NCBI RefSeq assembly: GCF_021130785.1
Contig: NC_060212.1
Location: 151,680,501 to 151,744,500 of the forward strand
Length of the DNA: 64,000 bases
DNA from: Homalodisca vitripennis
Lineage: Eukaryota; Arthropoda; Insecta; Hemiptera; Cicadellidae
Direction of reading: 5' to 3'
Part shown: positions 12,535 through 24,999 of the stretch, in pieces
Numbering within the stretch: the first letter of the stretch is position 1
Layout: each line of letters begins with the position of its first letter
Position numbers and translations under genes: made by a program
Notes under the pieces: generated by a model
Database searches by the model: none
The model's input: only the letters and a program-made list of their open reading frames with translations
Told to the model about the DNA's origin: nothing

Positions 12535-15500
12535 CTACACAACATTGCAATATGTAATTACAAACTAATGCTACCAGGTAATTAAATAAATTACAAAACA
12601 ATAAAACAACTATATTACAAAAATTTGTTATTTATACACACATGTTTATTAAAAAAAAGTTATTGCAATTATTTTTACAGCCCAAAATTATTGATCTTGT
12701 ATGGTAAAGATTGTTAGTAAAACATTATACCATTTGTCTTCTTATGGATGATGAATGATGAATGGTGGATGTATTGCAAAACGTTCATAGGTGCTTTGAA
12801 TTTGATACCTGGTTTATATTAAACAATTTAGGTTGGCAATTCATAGGTATTGGCATTAAACGTAGGTTAATATAATACTAACCTCCCTCATACGGTACTG
12901 TCTCATGGTTAAACTACTTTTACGATGAAAGTACTTTTATAAAAGAGATTCCATGCTTAGAAATGTGGTATCCAATAATGGAATTTAAATTTATTTAAAG
13001 TCGAATTATACAAAAATTAATTGAAAAATTTTGTATTTATGCAGGCAAAACAAGAAAGAACAGGCGTACAGGTTTAAAAGACGTATCATAGCAAAAAGGT
13101 GTAGCAAATTTTTACGGGAGATGACATAAGTATCAGCCCTTTTTAAGTAATTATTTAAAGACTTTTATAAAAATGATAATACTTTGGTTTTCTACTGCAA
13201 GCTAATGAATGATGATCCTACTTTTCGTATTACAGATTTCTTCAAGTATGGTTGTGTCTAAAAAATCGCATATGTCACCTTATACTATTGTTTGCGTACG
13301 TAAAGTATTCATAGTTTTCGCCTTGTCCAGACTTAAACCATTGATCTGAGAGGGAACCTAACGAAAACAAGGGGGTAGGCTCAGGCCTGAGGTCACAGGC
13401 AGGATTTGGACCCACGTTGCCTAAGTCGGGTTCAATGCCTTTACCAGCACAATCGTACGTTTTATAATAAAGTAGTATTTTCGTCGAGAAAAGCCACTTG
13501 GGGCTGGATATGATCTCAAAGCGCAGAGGTCTTACTGAATTTAAGCTTTTCATCCCGATTGCGTGGGACTCAGAATTCGCTTATTCCTACATCTCAGCCA
13601 CACACATTTGGTAGGTAGAACAAACCGCTCACCGGACTTGCAGAGCGGAGTAATCCATCCAAGTAAGAGAATTGGACATTATGTCGGTCTATTCCCTCCC
13701 TATTTATTTCTTTTTATTCTCCTAAATATTTTCAACCTGTTCACCACAAAAAATCATGCTTCTTATAACAAACTATCAAACATATATTTATTCTGGATTA
13801 CGTACTCTTAGAAGTACAAGTAATATTGGTTTATTGGTTACTTACATTTAGTTACTTTAAGGAAATAAACATGGGTTATTGAATGACACAGTCTATTTGA
13901 ATATATTGTTAAAATTGAACACACATGCTAGAGAATGAAGTGGAGTGAAGAAAAAGTAAGTGCTAATTGAAAAAGTAAAGCTTGATTAATGTTTCTAACA
14001 GAGTTTTATTTTTGAATATAACCCGAAAAATTTCAGAATAGTCTTTTAAAAAGTAGAAAATTTTGAGTTTTCTTGTTTTCGGTGAAAAATGAGGTTTTCC
14101 TGTTTTTTTTTATACAAAGAGAGAACCAATATTATAACTAAAATAATTAATGCTACTTTAAACTAGGCTGGATCAAATTTGATTTTACGTTGCAAAACCT
14201 GAAAAACTAAAAAATAAAAAACATTTTATATCTCATTCGTGTTTAAAAAAATAAAAACAATACTATAGTTATGTTTCCGGAGAATAAATGCCATTTTGAT
14301 GAAGTTTGGAAAAATTAAAGGTCCAATACTTAAATATGTTATAAATAATAGATTCTACAACAACTACAAACTCCAGCTTATCACACAGAGATGTTTCCCA
14401 TTTAAAAATTTAAAATAAAAATAAAAGTGACGATATCGATTAGAAACTAAAATAAATATGTAGTTTTACAATATTAATGCATGTTATGCTTTGAATTAAG
14501 TGATAGCTTAATTAAATTAACTGAATTTAAGTGGTACGGTACAGTTTTCAAACTTAAACATGTTTTATTTAATTTCACAAATATTTTAAAAAATATTACA
14601 GTTAACTACGTTCAATACGCTATGATTCATTGTTACAATCAAAATTTAATTTTTTTTAAAATTATCAAGCAACATTATTCTTACTCATATTTCTACACCT
14701 TATAAGAATTCATGATAGCGGGCGAGCTGTTTACTTTAATTGAACCATTATAAGTAAATAAGTTTACAAACATAATTCTGGGTTAAATTGTAACTAAAAA
14801 AACCAAGTCCTAGTTTTTACAAAACATTTATATCTTTATAACAGTTTTTTGTTTTGTGACGTGTCAAGATTACGGAATTTCTAAATGTTTGAAAGTGTTA
14901 CGATTATGTTCAAGTGTCAACATTGAGAGTTATTGTCTTATCAGTGTTGATCAAAGTACACGTCTATACTAAAAATGCACCTTCAATTTGACATTTATAG
15001 ATGATTTGTGAAATCTACCTTTCTTCCGACAGAGGCAGAAGGGATATTTTACTTGCCTATTTTTATCACTGGACTATGTGTAACCTATATACGAGATACT
15101 GAAATAGTGCATTTTTAGAGAACAAGTACTTAGTTATTTTGTGCACATCTGCAATATTTAGTAATCAGAGAATATCATAAAAATAAAAAAACCCAATAGG
15201 ACATGAAAAATAAGTTCATGATAAAGGTTGGTGTACACAAGATAAATTAACCAGCAAACAAAGAAGCATAAAGTTAAGAACTTCAGAAACCAAAGAAAAT
15301 TACGACGGATCAGGAGAAACTAGTTGCCAAGTTTTACAAGGATTCTGAAAGCACCATTAAAACAATTCTTAAGAAAGTTAATAGTTTATAAGTGTTGGAC
15401 AGTTGCGGCCCAGCAGAGAACAAAGCTTTTCTAACTATCCAAATCTGTTTGTGATACAGTAAGTCCAGTTAAATATTGTATCTATTCAGTTTTGGTCATA

Positions 15501-16340
15501 CCTTAATACGTCTTAACAATACCGGTTTAACCGGACGATTTTCTTATAAAATCTTTATTTATTGTAATTATATTTTGATGCAGGCAAAAAACACAATAAA
15601 GACATACAAAATGTAGTGTAAATTCTTATTTTGGGTAATTTTTATTTTCCATGTTTACGAACAATATTTAACTCTCGTAAATATGTGTATTCTTACGAGA
15701 TTAAATGCATTAATTCTTTGAACCCGGAAACGTATTTTTCAAACAGTTATACAGATAAATAAAATAACAGTGCTTATATGAAAGAGGGTGTTTTTTATCT
15801 ATTTAAATTTTAGAAAACACAAAAAACAGAAAGAATTTAAATAATAGTCTGGAGAAGTGTATTTCGGATTACAACTTGAGTCGGTTTCTATTTGTTTAAA
15901 ACGCTGAGATCTTAGTCTCAGCTATGGCCTTGGCTTGGCTTAAGGGCACACATTGAAACTAACCTTCGTTGAAGGCAAGGTTATATTGTATGTTACAACG
16001 TCTTTAGCCAAATTCTGTGGCCGTTTAATATTAACTTGTCCCAATTTGTGTTATGTATGTCTTTTTGAAAAACCAAGACATTCTTGCAACTTCGTTAGAA
16101 TTCATAATTTGCTTCAATGTGTTCTAAGTGTACTATATCATAATAATTCTCATTTGGTTTTTACAATCGAATTCTGTACATTTGTTCTGAAAGATATATA
16201 AAGGTTGAAATTGTATTAACTGTTATAATTTGAAGTAATATAATTATAACACTGCTTTAAATTTTATCAAAAGTATAGGGCCATGAAGGAATATTGTGTG
16301 ACTCATGGAGTGTCCTTAAACTTTTAGACTTGCTAGTAGA
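12535..16340. other. Unique AT-rich DNA, weak tRNA-like patch
   Basis: No gene was recognised. On the minus strand near 13388-13430 a T-arm-like block occurs (GTGGG, seven-base loop, CCTGC around GGTCCAAATCC), which resembles a degraded tRNA B box and may be an old SINE head. The A box is not convincing. An 82-codon frame at 13563-13811 and a 74-codon frame at 14481-14705 look like chance. Confidence 0.45.
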
Positions 16341-16648
16341 AATAAAATTCACTTCCCTATATTGCTTAAAAAACCAATATCGACTTTAAATATCAAGTTG
16401 GTTTATAAAATAATATCGAGTTTTTACGATCCAAAGTACATTAAAAAATAAAATTCACTTCCCTACATTGCTTACAAACCAATATCGACTTTAAATATCA
16501 AGTTGGTTTATAAAATAATATCGAGTTTTTACGATCCAAAGTACATTAAAAAATAAAATTCACTTCCCTACATTGCTTAAAAACCAATATCGACTTTAAA
16601 TATCAAGTTGGTTTATAAAATAATATCGAGTTTTTACGATCCAAAGGG
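16341..16648. repeat. 105-bp tandem triplication
   Basis: Three near-identical copies in tandem. The landmark ATTCACTTCCC falls at 16347, 16453 and 16558, so the period is 105-106 bp. Each copy ends with TCGAGTTTTTACGATCCAAAG and contains the short inverted pair AAACCAA/TTGGTTT. The array stops cleanly at about 16648. Confidence 0.95.
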
Positions 16649-17255
16649 CATACGATACGATTCGATTGTATTCGTTTACAAAAATGATGAAAATTATACG
16701 AACGAGGTGGGCTGAGGGCCGAATACTATTTAGTTAGTACTGAGGTCCAACGCTAGGGCTGCATCAGGCGAATTAGATTATTATCGTGCAAATATTTATT
16801 ACCAGAGCCTCTCACTCCATAGAGAAAAATCTGAACGTTCACTTTACCATGCCTCAATTTTTAGCATTGGATGAGGTATCTCTTGTGTGAGTAATACAAA
16901 CAGAGGTATAAGTTTAACACATAAGTGTAAATGCATTGATCCTTCGTATGGCACCCAATAGCCAGATTACATTGTTTTAAATTATTTTACTACTTTCACT
17001 ATTAATTTCCCTACAGAGACTAAAATTTAAAAAATCATTTTTATAGAAACGTACTACAACTATGCACCTATTTACCACGTTGTAGCAACAAAATCTTGCC
17101 AATGATGATGATTTGGAGGTAAAATCTGGATTTAGCTTCACATATGTATGTTAGGTCTGTAAGAACATCTCACGAATCGTTTCGATTTATCGTCGATATG
17201 AAACGGTTTTTGTCACTAGCAGCGCCGTTTACGATGAATAAGGGGTGCGAGCAGG
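16649..17255. other. Unique DNA leading into a GC-rich patch
   Basis: AT-rich sequence with no recognised repeat. From about 17190 the composition shifts abruptly to GC-rich. Confidence 0.5.
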
Positions 17256-17354
17256 TCAAGGCAGACGGCGGCGTCTGGGCCGCGTCGCGACGGTGAGCTG
17301 AGCCTCCGTCGTAAACATGTCGTAGGGGGAGATCCCTCCGTAGTAAATCTCTCC
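17256..17354 (-). CDS. Possible terminal exon in GC-rich block; strand uncertain
   Basis: The block 17190-17350 is strongly GC-rich. On the minus strand a 33-codon frame follows an acceptor-like T-rich run ending TTAAG (at 17355) and closes with TGA at 17256-17258; it includes IYYGGISPYDMFTTEAQLTV. On the plus strand a competing frame begins ATGAATAAGGGGTGCGAG at about 17235 and runs to a donor-like GTGAGC near 17293. Both frames are short and mutually exclusive in interpretation, and neither was recognised as a known protein. A CpG-rich regulatory patch is equally possible. Confidence 0.25.
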   Translation of the reverse strand, partial: GEIYYGGISPYDMFTTEAQLTVATRPRRRRLP

Positions 17355-17739
17355 CTTAAGGAATAATGAAAAAGCCAATATTACTAACTTAATCCAGCGG
17401 ACCGTCAAGCTCACATTTTATCGACGCAAAAACAACAATAAATACTCGTAACTAGTGAGAAAAATTGCGTTGCTGATAGTAAACATACTGCAATAATAAT
17501 CTAAAATTATTCAATGAATAAATTTAAGCTTTGCGTCTGTACAGTGCTCGTACATTGTAGATGCAATCTGATTTGGCAGTGGAGAAACTGCTCACTACAA
17601 AAACCTATTCTGTTTGAATCAGAATAATAATAGACAATGGAAACGGTATAAACATTGGATTATGTAAATAACTAGTTAAAGCACACACAACTACACTACA
17701 CTATACTTTTTTCTATACTTTATTTTTCTAGTCATCGTA

Positions 17740-17796
17740 AGTACTGTAATTTTGCAAAATGGTTATACCGTGGGAATGTAAATAAATAAATAAATG
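17740..17796 (+). mobile_element. LINE 3' terminus with AAAT tail (fragment)
   Basis: The sequence ends GGGAATGTAAATAAATAAATAAATG, split here as GGGAATG followed by repeated TAAA/AAAT units. This is a common form of non-LTR retrotransposon 3' end. Only the last few tens of bases remain and no coding part is detectable. Confidence 0.4.
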
Positions 17797-17858
17797 TATA
17801 AATATTCCGGTATTTGACTGAATAATATGTCTTCGGATTTTAGACATGGTTAAAATAT

Positions 17859-18136
17859 TGTAGACTCTTGGAGCAATTGGAAAATTCTTTAAATATTACT
17901 AAATGTTAATAAAAACACTACTTTTTCCAAATTGTTTATTTTATATTTTTGGACGAGGCCTTTCGAAACCAAAGGTTTCATCTTCAGGCAACTCCACAAA
18001 TAAAAATCTTTTTGTTTGTTTTTTTTTGTGGAGTTGCCTAAAATGAAACCTTTGGTTTCGAAAGGCCTCGTCCAAAAAAAAAAAAAAAATAAATAAAAAA
18101 ATTTGGAAAATGTAGTGTTTTTATTAACATTTAGTA
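17859..18136. mobile_element. Foldback of two inverted Penelope-like ends
   Basis: Two inverted arms of about 100 bp (about 17896-18000 and 18028-18136) meet around a T-rich centre. Outer arm sequence is perfectly complementary for at least 26 bases (TTACTAAATGTTAATAAAAA at the left and its complement at the right). The left arm, read on the minus strand, contains CTGAAGA (17981-17987), a stem GAAACC/GGTTTC and GAAA (17961-17964). The right arm has a decayed version (CTAAAATGAAACC). The 15-base word ACATGGTTAAAATAT occurs on both sides (17844-17858 and 18137-18151), which fits a target-site duplication. Penelope-like elements often carry terminal repeats in inverted arrangement. The open frame across the region (17889-18140) is a palindrome artefact. 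Confidence 0.65.
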
Positions 18137-18157
18137 ACATGGTTAAAATATGTACGT

Positions 18158-18868
18158 TTATAAATACTGAACCGTAAAGTATACTAGACCATACAACACT
18201 GAAATATCATTAGTTTCAGTTAGTTTCATAGGAAAAATATTATTTATACTTATAACTATTAGAACTCCATGAGAGTTACATAAGTACATAAACTGATATA
18301 GTAATTGAATGGTATTAACATTGCAGACATGTCGAAATTGTAATTTTATTTCATTGTATCTTGAAACGGTTATAATACGATCTTTCTCTTTAAAATCCTC
18401 AAGAAAAGGGTGCACAAAAAGCTTTGTAAGGTAAAGTTGATTAATTTCAAGATGTGGCAGAACTCGATGCCAATCGAACTTCACGAAGAGGCTGATGATG
18501 AATTAATTCAATAAACTAATTTTACAATCAATTGGAAGAGCTCTCAAAGATCCCTGCTGTTCATTTGTACTCTCTTTTCACTTTAAAGATCTGAGTTAAA
18601 CTTTTTAGCGATTTGTAACTTCAATTGATGTTAAGATTAAATTTATTGACTTCTAGGTTATTATTTTACAAAAGTGATGGAATTGCGAAGAGAAAAGTTT
18701 AAAACAGTCCACTTACTTATTTGTTATACTGTAGTATCTGTAGTAACGTTTCTATCTTACCATTAACATTAATTTAATGTATCTAAAAAATAAATGTAAA
18801 TCATAGAGAGAATTTATTGTGGATTAAAACTACGTGTGATATTTACCATTTATTATACCCATTATTTC
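18158..18868. other. Unique DNA with a 108-codon frame of unknown nature
   Basis: A minus-strand frame at 18158-18484 is among the longest in the window that is not a repeat. It has no recognisable domain, no strong compositional shift and no splice-like ends, so it is not called as a gene. Confidence 0.4.
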
Positions 18869-18980
<112 letters not shown>

Positions 18981-19143
18981 TTTTCAATAATATAACCTAA
19001 CTCATAGTTAAAGTGATCAACCTAGTTATAATACACATTTTATCATGTAAATCAAGCTTAAATACAGTTTTAAAAACTGTATTATATTATACTACACTGC
19101 AATATATAGTACTTCACAATACCATATTACTAGTACTTGCTCT

Positions 19144-19725
19144 TGCATTGGTTAGTATAATTTGTAATTCTATGCAATGACAAAGGATGTTAACCTGACC
19201 TAGCAAAGAGAATATGAAAAAAAACACTGGTTGACTCATCTCAATAAAACCCCTTTACACTTTGTATAGGAAAATCGGGGAGATAATTTCAGCCAATTAA
19301 ACTAGAAGCGGTTGCAGGCCGCGGGCCAGAATGTTAAATAATGGATTGAAGTTTCACTCTCCGAAGTTCGTTAATGAAAACAGCCAATTTTAGAGCGTAT
19401 CTGAATATTGTTATTGGTCTGGTTGCTATTTCATCGGTTAGTATGGCTCGCACTTCTCTGCAATAACACATCGAGTTAACCCGACCTTACAAAGGGAATT
19501 CGGAAAGAACACTCTGGTTGATTCACCTTAACAACCCTTAAAACTTTGTACAGGAAAATCGAGAAGGTCGTTTTCAGCCAATTAAACTAGAAGCGGTAGC
19601 AGGGTGCAGGCTTAAAGGCTAAATAATGAGTCGAAGTTTCACTTTCCGAAGTTCGTTAATGAAAACACCCACTTTCAAAGCACATTTGAATATTGTTACT
19701 GCCCTGGTTGCCTTTGCATTGATGG
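19144..19725. repeat. 285-bp tandem duplication of a dispersed repeat
   Basis: Two diverged copies (19144-19428 and 19429-19725) share, in order, GTTAACC(T/C)GACC, GGAAAATCG, CAGCCAATTAAACTAGAAGC, GAAGTTTCACT, CCGAAGTTCGTTAATGAAAA and GAATATTGTTA. A third, inverted fragment of the same sequence lies at 25930-25985. No coding frame is conserved between the copies. Confidence 0.85.
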
Positions 19726-22432
19726 TTTAAATACCAGCGAGAAAAGGGACAGGCTTAAGTTTTCGATGTTTCGTTTTACAGAATTTCATATGGACCGCTT
19801 AAATAAATTTGGAGACCCACTGGGTCAGCGTGGAAAACTGCTATATTCTACTACAAATTATATACGTCTGCACCCCCGTGCACAAAGTTACATATAGTGG
19901 TAACATTAGTTTTGTGACAAAAGGTAGTACTTGGTGTCTCTTTTTTTGGGGCAGTTGTAAGAATTATCGCCGTTGCAGGGCGGGCTTGACTTTTATTTTA
20001 CTTTAGCAATCTCATTCTGGAACCTGCTTCTGTTCAGGTTTGAGTCCTTCCGTAATCCCCACGTGCTCAATCCCCAGAGGTTTCGGGATTACACATTTTC
20101 GGGATTATGTGCGCTCCAGCCAGCTTTGATTATTTCAACAAATCTAAAAACTAATAATAATACATTTAACACTATGTCAATGGTGAATGCCAATAAATTC
20201 TATCCACCCTCGTACCAATCGTCCAGACCCCAAATTCCCCTAAATAAATAATAATTTATTACACCTAAATATGTTGCCAGCTACAAAATAATAACCTTAT
20301 ACTTGGGTACTTCAATCTACAATAATTGTAATATTTAGAAGGGCAGTGGGTTACTTGCACTACATCACTATATCTCACTCGCTTGCAACAAATCCGAACT
20401 CTGCAGATGGAAACCTTGCCTACTATTGGGACAATAGGGCTGCCGGCCTACCAACACTTTATACGCTAAGAGCATCGGTTTGTCATGGCAGGAACTTTTA
20501 AATTCAGAGGTGACCGCCACAGTTGTGAGTGTATGTGACAAGTAGAGCCGGCTTCTCCGATATTGGCTGAACGGTAGAACAAAAGCGGTTGTTTGATATT
20601 GATTAGGTAAGTATTGTGGCTTTCAACGCCCTCCAATAATTCCTGTCCTTTCCTACATTAATCTTCTTTTCTGTTTGTTTCAGCTCAAACTGCTGGAAAA
20701 TATAAAATAAAACAATTTTTTGTTTTTATATACTTTTTATAGTACATCTCATGCGTTAAAGAATGCCTTCTCTCGGTTTAAAGCTAATTATTTACAACGG
20801 ATAATTGGAAAGCATAAAAGGCTTTCTGATGTCTGCCGTCTTTAAATAGTCTTTGTAACATATAACGACATCGAGTTTGCTAAAACCGGTTATCGTTTAC
20901 TTGACGTTAGTTACAAAAATGTCAAATGTTTAAAAAGAACATACGAAGAAAGTTTAAAGTTTGTAGTTCGACCTATTCGGCTCTTATGATGTGAAAAGTG
21001 GGACAAAAAGACAAGAAATGTAACGACCTTTAAACTCAGTTAATTTACTAAACATAGGAGCAATACAAAACATTAAAAGCATGAAAGAACCGTTATTATA
21101 ACCATAACTCATCTTTTAGCTTATTAGTCTTATTTTACATATATAAATCACGCTCATTACGGATATGATATACGAAGTATAGTTTACACTGTATCTAATG
21201 ATTTTTAAACATCATTTTACTACGTTGTATCAATATACGTACATGATTTGTTAATACAAAATACTTATTTGCAGATATGGCATATCAAAACTCTAATCAT
21301 TATTATAACTAATTAAAATGTAATACTATCATTACAAATTTGTCACCTTGTAACATTCGCATTAAAAATACACAGTTTATTTGTTGAGGAGCACAGAGTA
21401 TTTTTTACAGTGTATAAACAAAACAAAAAAAAACCCAGAAGAACATACCTCTAGATACAATATCACACTTACAGCCATAAAAGGGATGTAAATAAATTCA
21501 TTGAAATGATAGGGTGAAAGCTTTAATGTAACAATTTATAAGCTTGCATGGCTCAGGAATACATGAATGCCGTACAATGTTGTGACGGAATACATCAGTG
21601 ATTCTGCCCGGGTCGAGGAATACATGAATATAAGTTTTTAAATGTGAACGTAAGGACAGGTTGAGCTCCTATGAAATCTGTCTTGAGTGGAAACAATTAA
21701 TCGCAGTTCGTAATAAATAAGCAGTATAACCCTACAAGAGACAGTCTCGCGTTACTTTGAGAATAAATAACATCCAACATTCAAAGATTAACAATCAAAC
21801 ATTAACTGTTGAAGAAATCACAGCCAATAACATTAGTGCCCACGGTGAATTTGTTGAGATCGACCTAAAACTAAAACTTTAGGCTGAAGGCGTCTACCTT
21901 TATCCCGCTCCGTCACAACCATCACTCTCTGTTTCAGATGTTGCGCCGCGATACCACAGGAAGTGCCGATATTGATTTTCTCACCAGTCTTACACGATCC
22001 CTGGTGCGTGCGACTTGTGTTGTGCGTACTCTTGGGTCAGTCCTAACAAGTCTGAATTTTATATTGCTGTTGTGACAGTCGGGTATATGCTTCATTTTTT
22101 TTACTTACAACACATGTCAAATTTAGTTTATGTGAGACAAGTTCATTACCACATTTTCTAGTTTTAAGTTTAAATGAATACGAAGAATGAATGAAAAGAA
22201 TGAATGAATAATAGTATTTACTTTAAATGGATACTTATCAGAAAGAAAGCAAGCTCTGTAATATTCGTAACGACAATGAATTTAATGTTGTTTTTAAACA
22301 TATTTAAAATGTAATATTCATAAAAACTGTAGCACTCTATTTAACGAAGTAAATTATAGAATGAAATTGTTAAAAGTGTTATATTATCGGTATGTATAGT
22401 CTTTTATTGTTTTCGTATAGGTTGTTACAGAG

Positions 22433-22434
<2 letters not shown>
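19726..22434. other. Unique DNA, weak exon-like patch near 21938
   Basis: Mostly AT-rich and unremarkable. At 21920-22075 a good acceptor (CTCTCTGTTTCAG) is followed by ATGTTGCGCCGCGATACC and a frame of about 45 codons. No matching donor or family was recognised, so it is noted but not called. GAATACATGAAT occurs twice near 21560-21630. Confidence 0.4.

Positions 22435-22487
<53 letters not shown>
22435..22487. repeat. (TA)n microsatellite
   Basis: About 26 uninterrupted TA units immediately left of the inverted-repeat element. Confidence 0.97.
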
Positions 22488-22489
<2 letters not shown>

Positions 22490-22610
22490 TGTTAGCTGGC
22501 GTATCTTGTGTATTGTATTTTTTTTAAATAAGTACAGTCCCTTTATGAATTATATGTATGACTGTACTGATGATTAACAATGCGATATACAAGATACGCC
22601 TACTAACAAG
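22488..22610. mobile_element. Small inverted-repeat element inside a TA repeat
   Basis: A 123-bp segment flanked on both sides by TA-rich repeat. The left end CTTGTTAGCTGGCGTATCTT (22488-22507) is mirrored by GATACGCCTACTAACAAG at the right end (22593-22610); about 26-30 bp pair with a few mismatches. The interior is AT-rich and non-coding. This fits a miniature inverted-repeat element that targets TA dinucleotides, although the surrounding microsatellite hides any target duplication. Confidence 0.65.
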
Positions 22611-22634
22611 GTATATATTTAAGCCATGTAAAGC

Positions 22635-22636
<2 letters not shown>

Positions 22637-22681
<45 letters not shown>
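22637..22681. repeat. (AT)n microsatellite
   Basis: About 22 AT units, a second TA-rich tract 26 bp beyond the inverted-repeat element. Confidence 0.96.
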
Positions 22682-22682
<1 letters not shown>

Positions 22683-22689
22683 CATTATA

Positions 22690-24999
22690 CGTCATGTTTT
22701 AGTTTAGTATTTTACTGCAATAAATATTAGTTTAGGTAATAATCGGCAACAATTAACAAAAATTGGCTTTTACGTTTTTGATTCATGCTCATCTTATCAC
22801 TATTACATAAAGTTGGGAAAGTAAAAAAAATATAATACACTCTAAACGTGTAAAAGATTGTTCTAATAGGTCAATTGATCTTAACATAAAAATGAGTTAC
22901 CTTCATTTTCAAGGCCCACACAAGGCAAGCGTCCAAGTCGGAACTGAAGTAAGTAGTCTTGTGTTAATTGCCAAAGTTGTTAACCAAAGATGGCTACTTG
23001 AAAGTTGGCTAGAATCTAATCTAGTTTCCACCAGGGACTGCGGAGTGCGTAGAAACTTTGCTATAAACTTTCCTCCGACTTCTGATCCTTCAACCCAACA
23101 TTTAGGTGAAGTTGTGTTATTGTTATAGAAGTTTCTTCAGAAGATGGGAGTAGATAAGTATACTCAGGTAATAAGAATAAATGTAGCAAACACAATAATT
23201 TAATTGGAGATTCAACCTTATTACACCATCATCTAGATCTTCTAGAAGGCACTTAACAGAAAGAAACATTATTGCAGATTAGGAAAACATACTGAGTTAG
23301 CAAAAATTACTTTAGCAAACACATTTGTTTACATAGTACAATATTCCATGTGATCACACCATTTTGTTGTAGAGAAGATTAAAATAGATCTTATAATATT
23401 CAGTTAATATGAATAAGAAAACACGACTGTTTGTATTATACACTATATTCTAGATGCAAGTTACAATCTGGAAAACGTCCAAGTCTGATATTGCATTGAA
23501 TAATCAGAACAATACCAGATCTCTGCCAAATAGTTTGACTTTGAATCTGAATTTTGTCCTTAATGTTCGTTATTTACAATGTTCATTAAGTTTGTAATTA
23601 AAACATTAACATTATCTTTTTGCAACTAACATGTCAAAATATAATTATAACTAAATTTGATAATTGCATAGTATTAGTACACACGATTAGAATTATACAC
23701 GTTGGGATTATGAAATGCGCATTAGTAAAAGATATTTTATATTATCCATAACATTTTGTTTGAAAATGTGTTTCATTTCGAATTGTAATTTACTATACGT
23801 TCCAAATCATTTCCACAAGAGCATTAGTTGCGCGTCGCTTTGGTGACAGCAGAATACTCTACAGTTCGCAACGACATATAATCCGGGAAGTGATCAAATA
23901 TTTATGGAGAACGGCAGCGAGTCACACAAGTTCACTTATTAAGACTGAAAGGTACAAGTTCGCCCTTGAATTGTTTACCAGCTGCCGGAGTCCTTAATAA
24001 GAGCAATTATTCAAAGTGCTAAAATATTTATAGTCCTTTTGTTTGAATTAAAAAGTCAACCACGCACACACTTATTCTATCAAAACTTGACAATTCAATA
24101 AGTCTTAATGTAAATATTTTGTACGCCAGATGTTTTATTTGACATATTTGAGAATCGAACGTGAAGCTGCTAGTTCTGGTACATCTTTATTGTGACACCT
24201 AATAAATCAATAAAACAAATTAATTTATCTTTGTTTTTTTTAAAGGGATCTTATTTAGTTTCTTCATTATAATACTAATTGTTATACAACTATACAATTC
24301 AGACTCCTTGTCAGATTAATCCTACGCATAAATGTACACACGAATGTGAAGAAAGTCTCTATAGGAATTGTCTCATTTGTTTTCTTTATAAAAGTAATTC
24401 TTTGCACGATTTTTCAGTTCAATTAAATAGTAATTAAGTGATTTTTTAAACCACTAGCAATAAATAATATGGTTTTAATTTAATTCGAAATTAACTATTG
24501 ATATTTTTGTTACCATTTTGTCACAAGTCACAAAATCTTTATTCAATAATCAAGAGGATGATTTACAGTCCACATGCCCTACAAGAGTACGTGCGAGGAA
24601 AATTAATAATATTAATTCCTTGATCACTGGCAGTATTGTGAAAGTTCTTAGTTACAACATTATATTTATACCACATTGAAACTCCCTTACAACCATTGAC
24701 AATGTTACATTTCAAGTCAGTGGCGAATCACTTTTAAATCTGATATTAATTAATTCATAACATTTTTTAAATTACATATTTAAAAACTATCCAAACAAAA
24801 CAAGAAATAAAATGTAAAGAGAGTAACGTGCGATAAACTATACGATAAACTATATTGTGAAATAGAGACTGCAAAATATATGAGCAAATATTACCATTTG
24901 GGCAAGAATGGTGTTGGAATGTTAGAACTATGATTCTATATGTAACACAATTGTAACACTTCAAACCTAATACTGCTTGCCACAAAAACAATTAAAATG
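22690..24999. other. Unique AT-rich DNA
   Basis: No gene or repeat was recognised. A 78-codon frame at 22892-23128 has no recognisable content. A moderately GC-richer block at about 23820-24000 could be conserved non-coding DNA. Confidence 0.5.

Noticed and set aside
17889..18140. 83-codon minus-strand frame
   Set aside because: It spans both arms of a palindrome, and the same residues appear twice because of the inverted repeat.
18158..18484. 108-codon minus-strand frame as a gene
   Set aside because: No recognisable domain, no compositional shift and no splice signals; length alone is not convincing in this much sequence.
21938..22075. Exon starting ATGTTGCGCCGC after a good acceptor
   Set aside because: Only the acceptor is convincing; no donor, family or continuation was found, so it is mentioned only in the region description.
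22392..22577. 61-codon frame with repeated Tyr-Ile
   Set aside because: It is the translation of a TA microsatellite.
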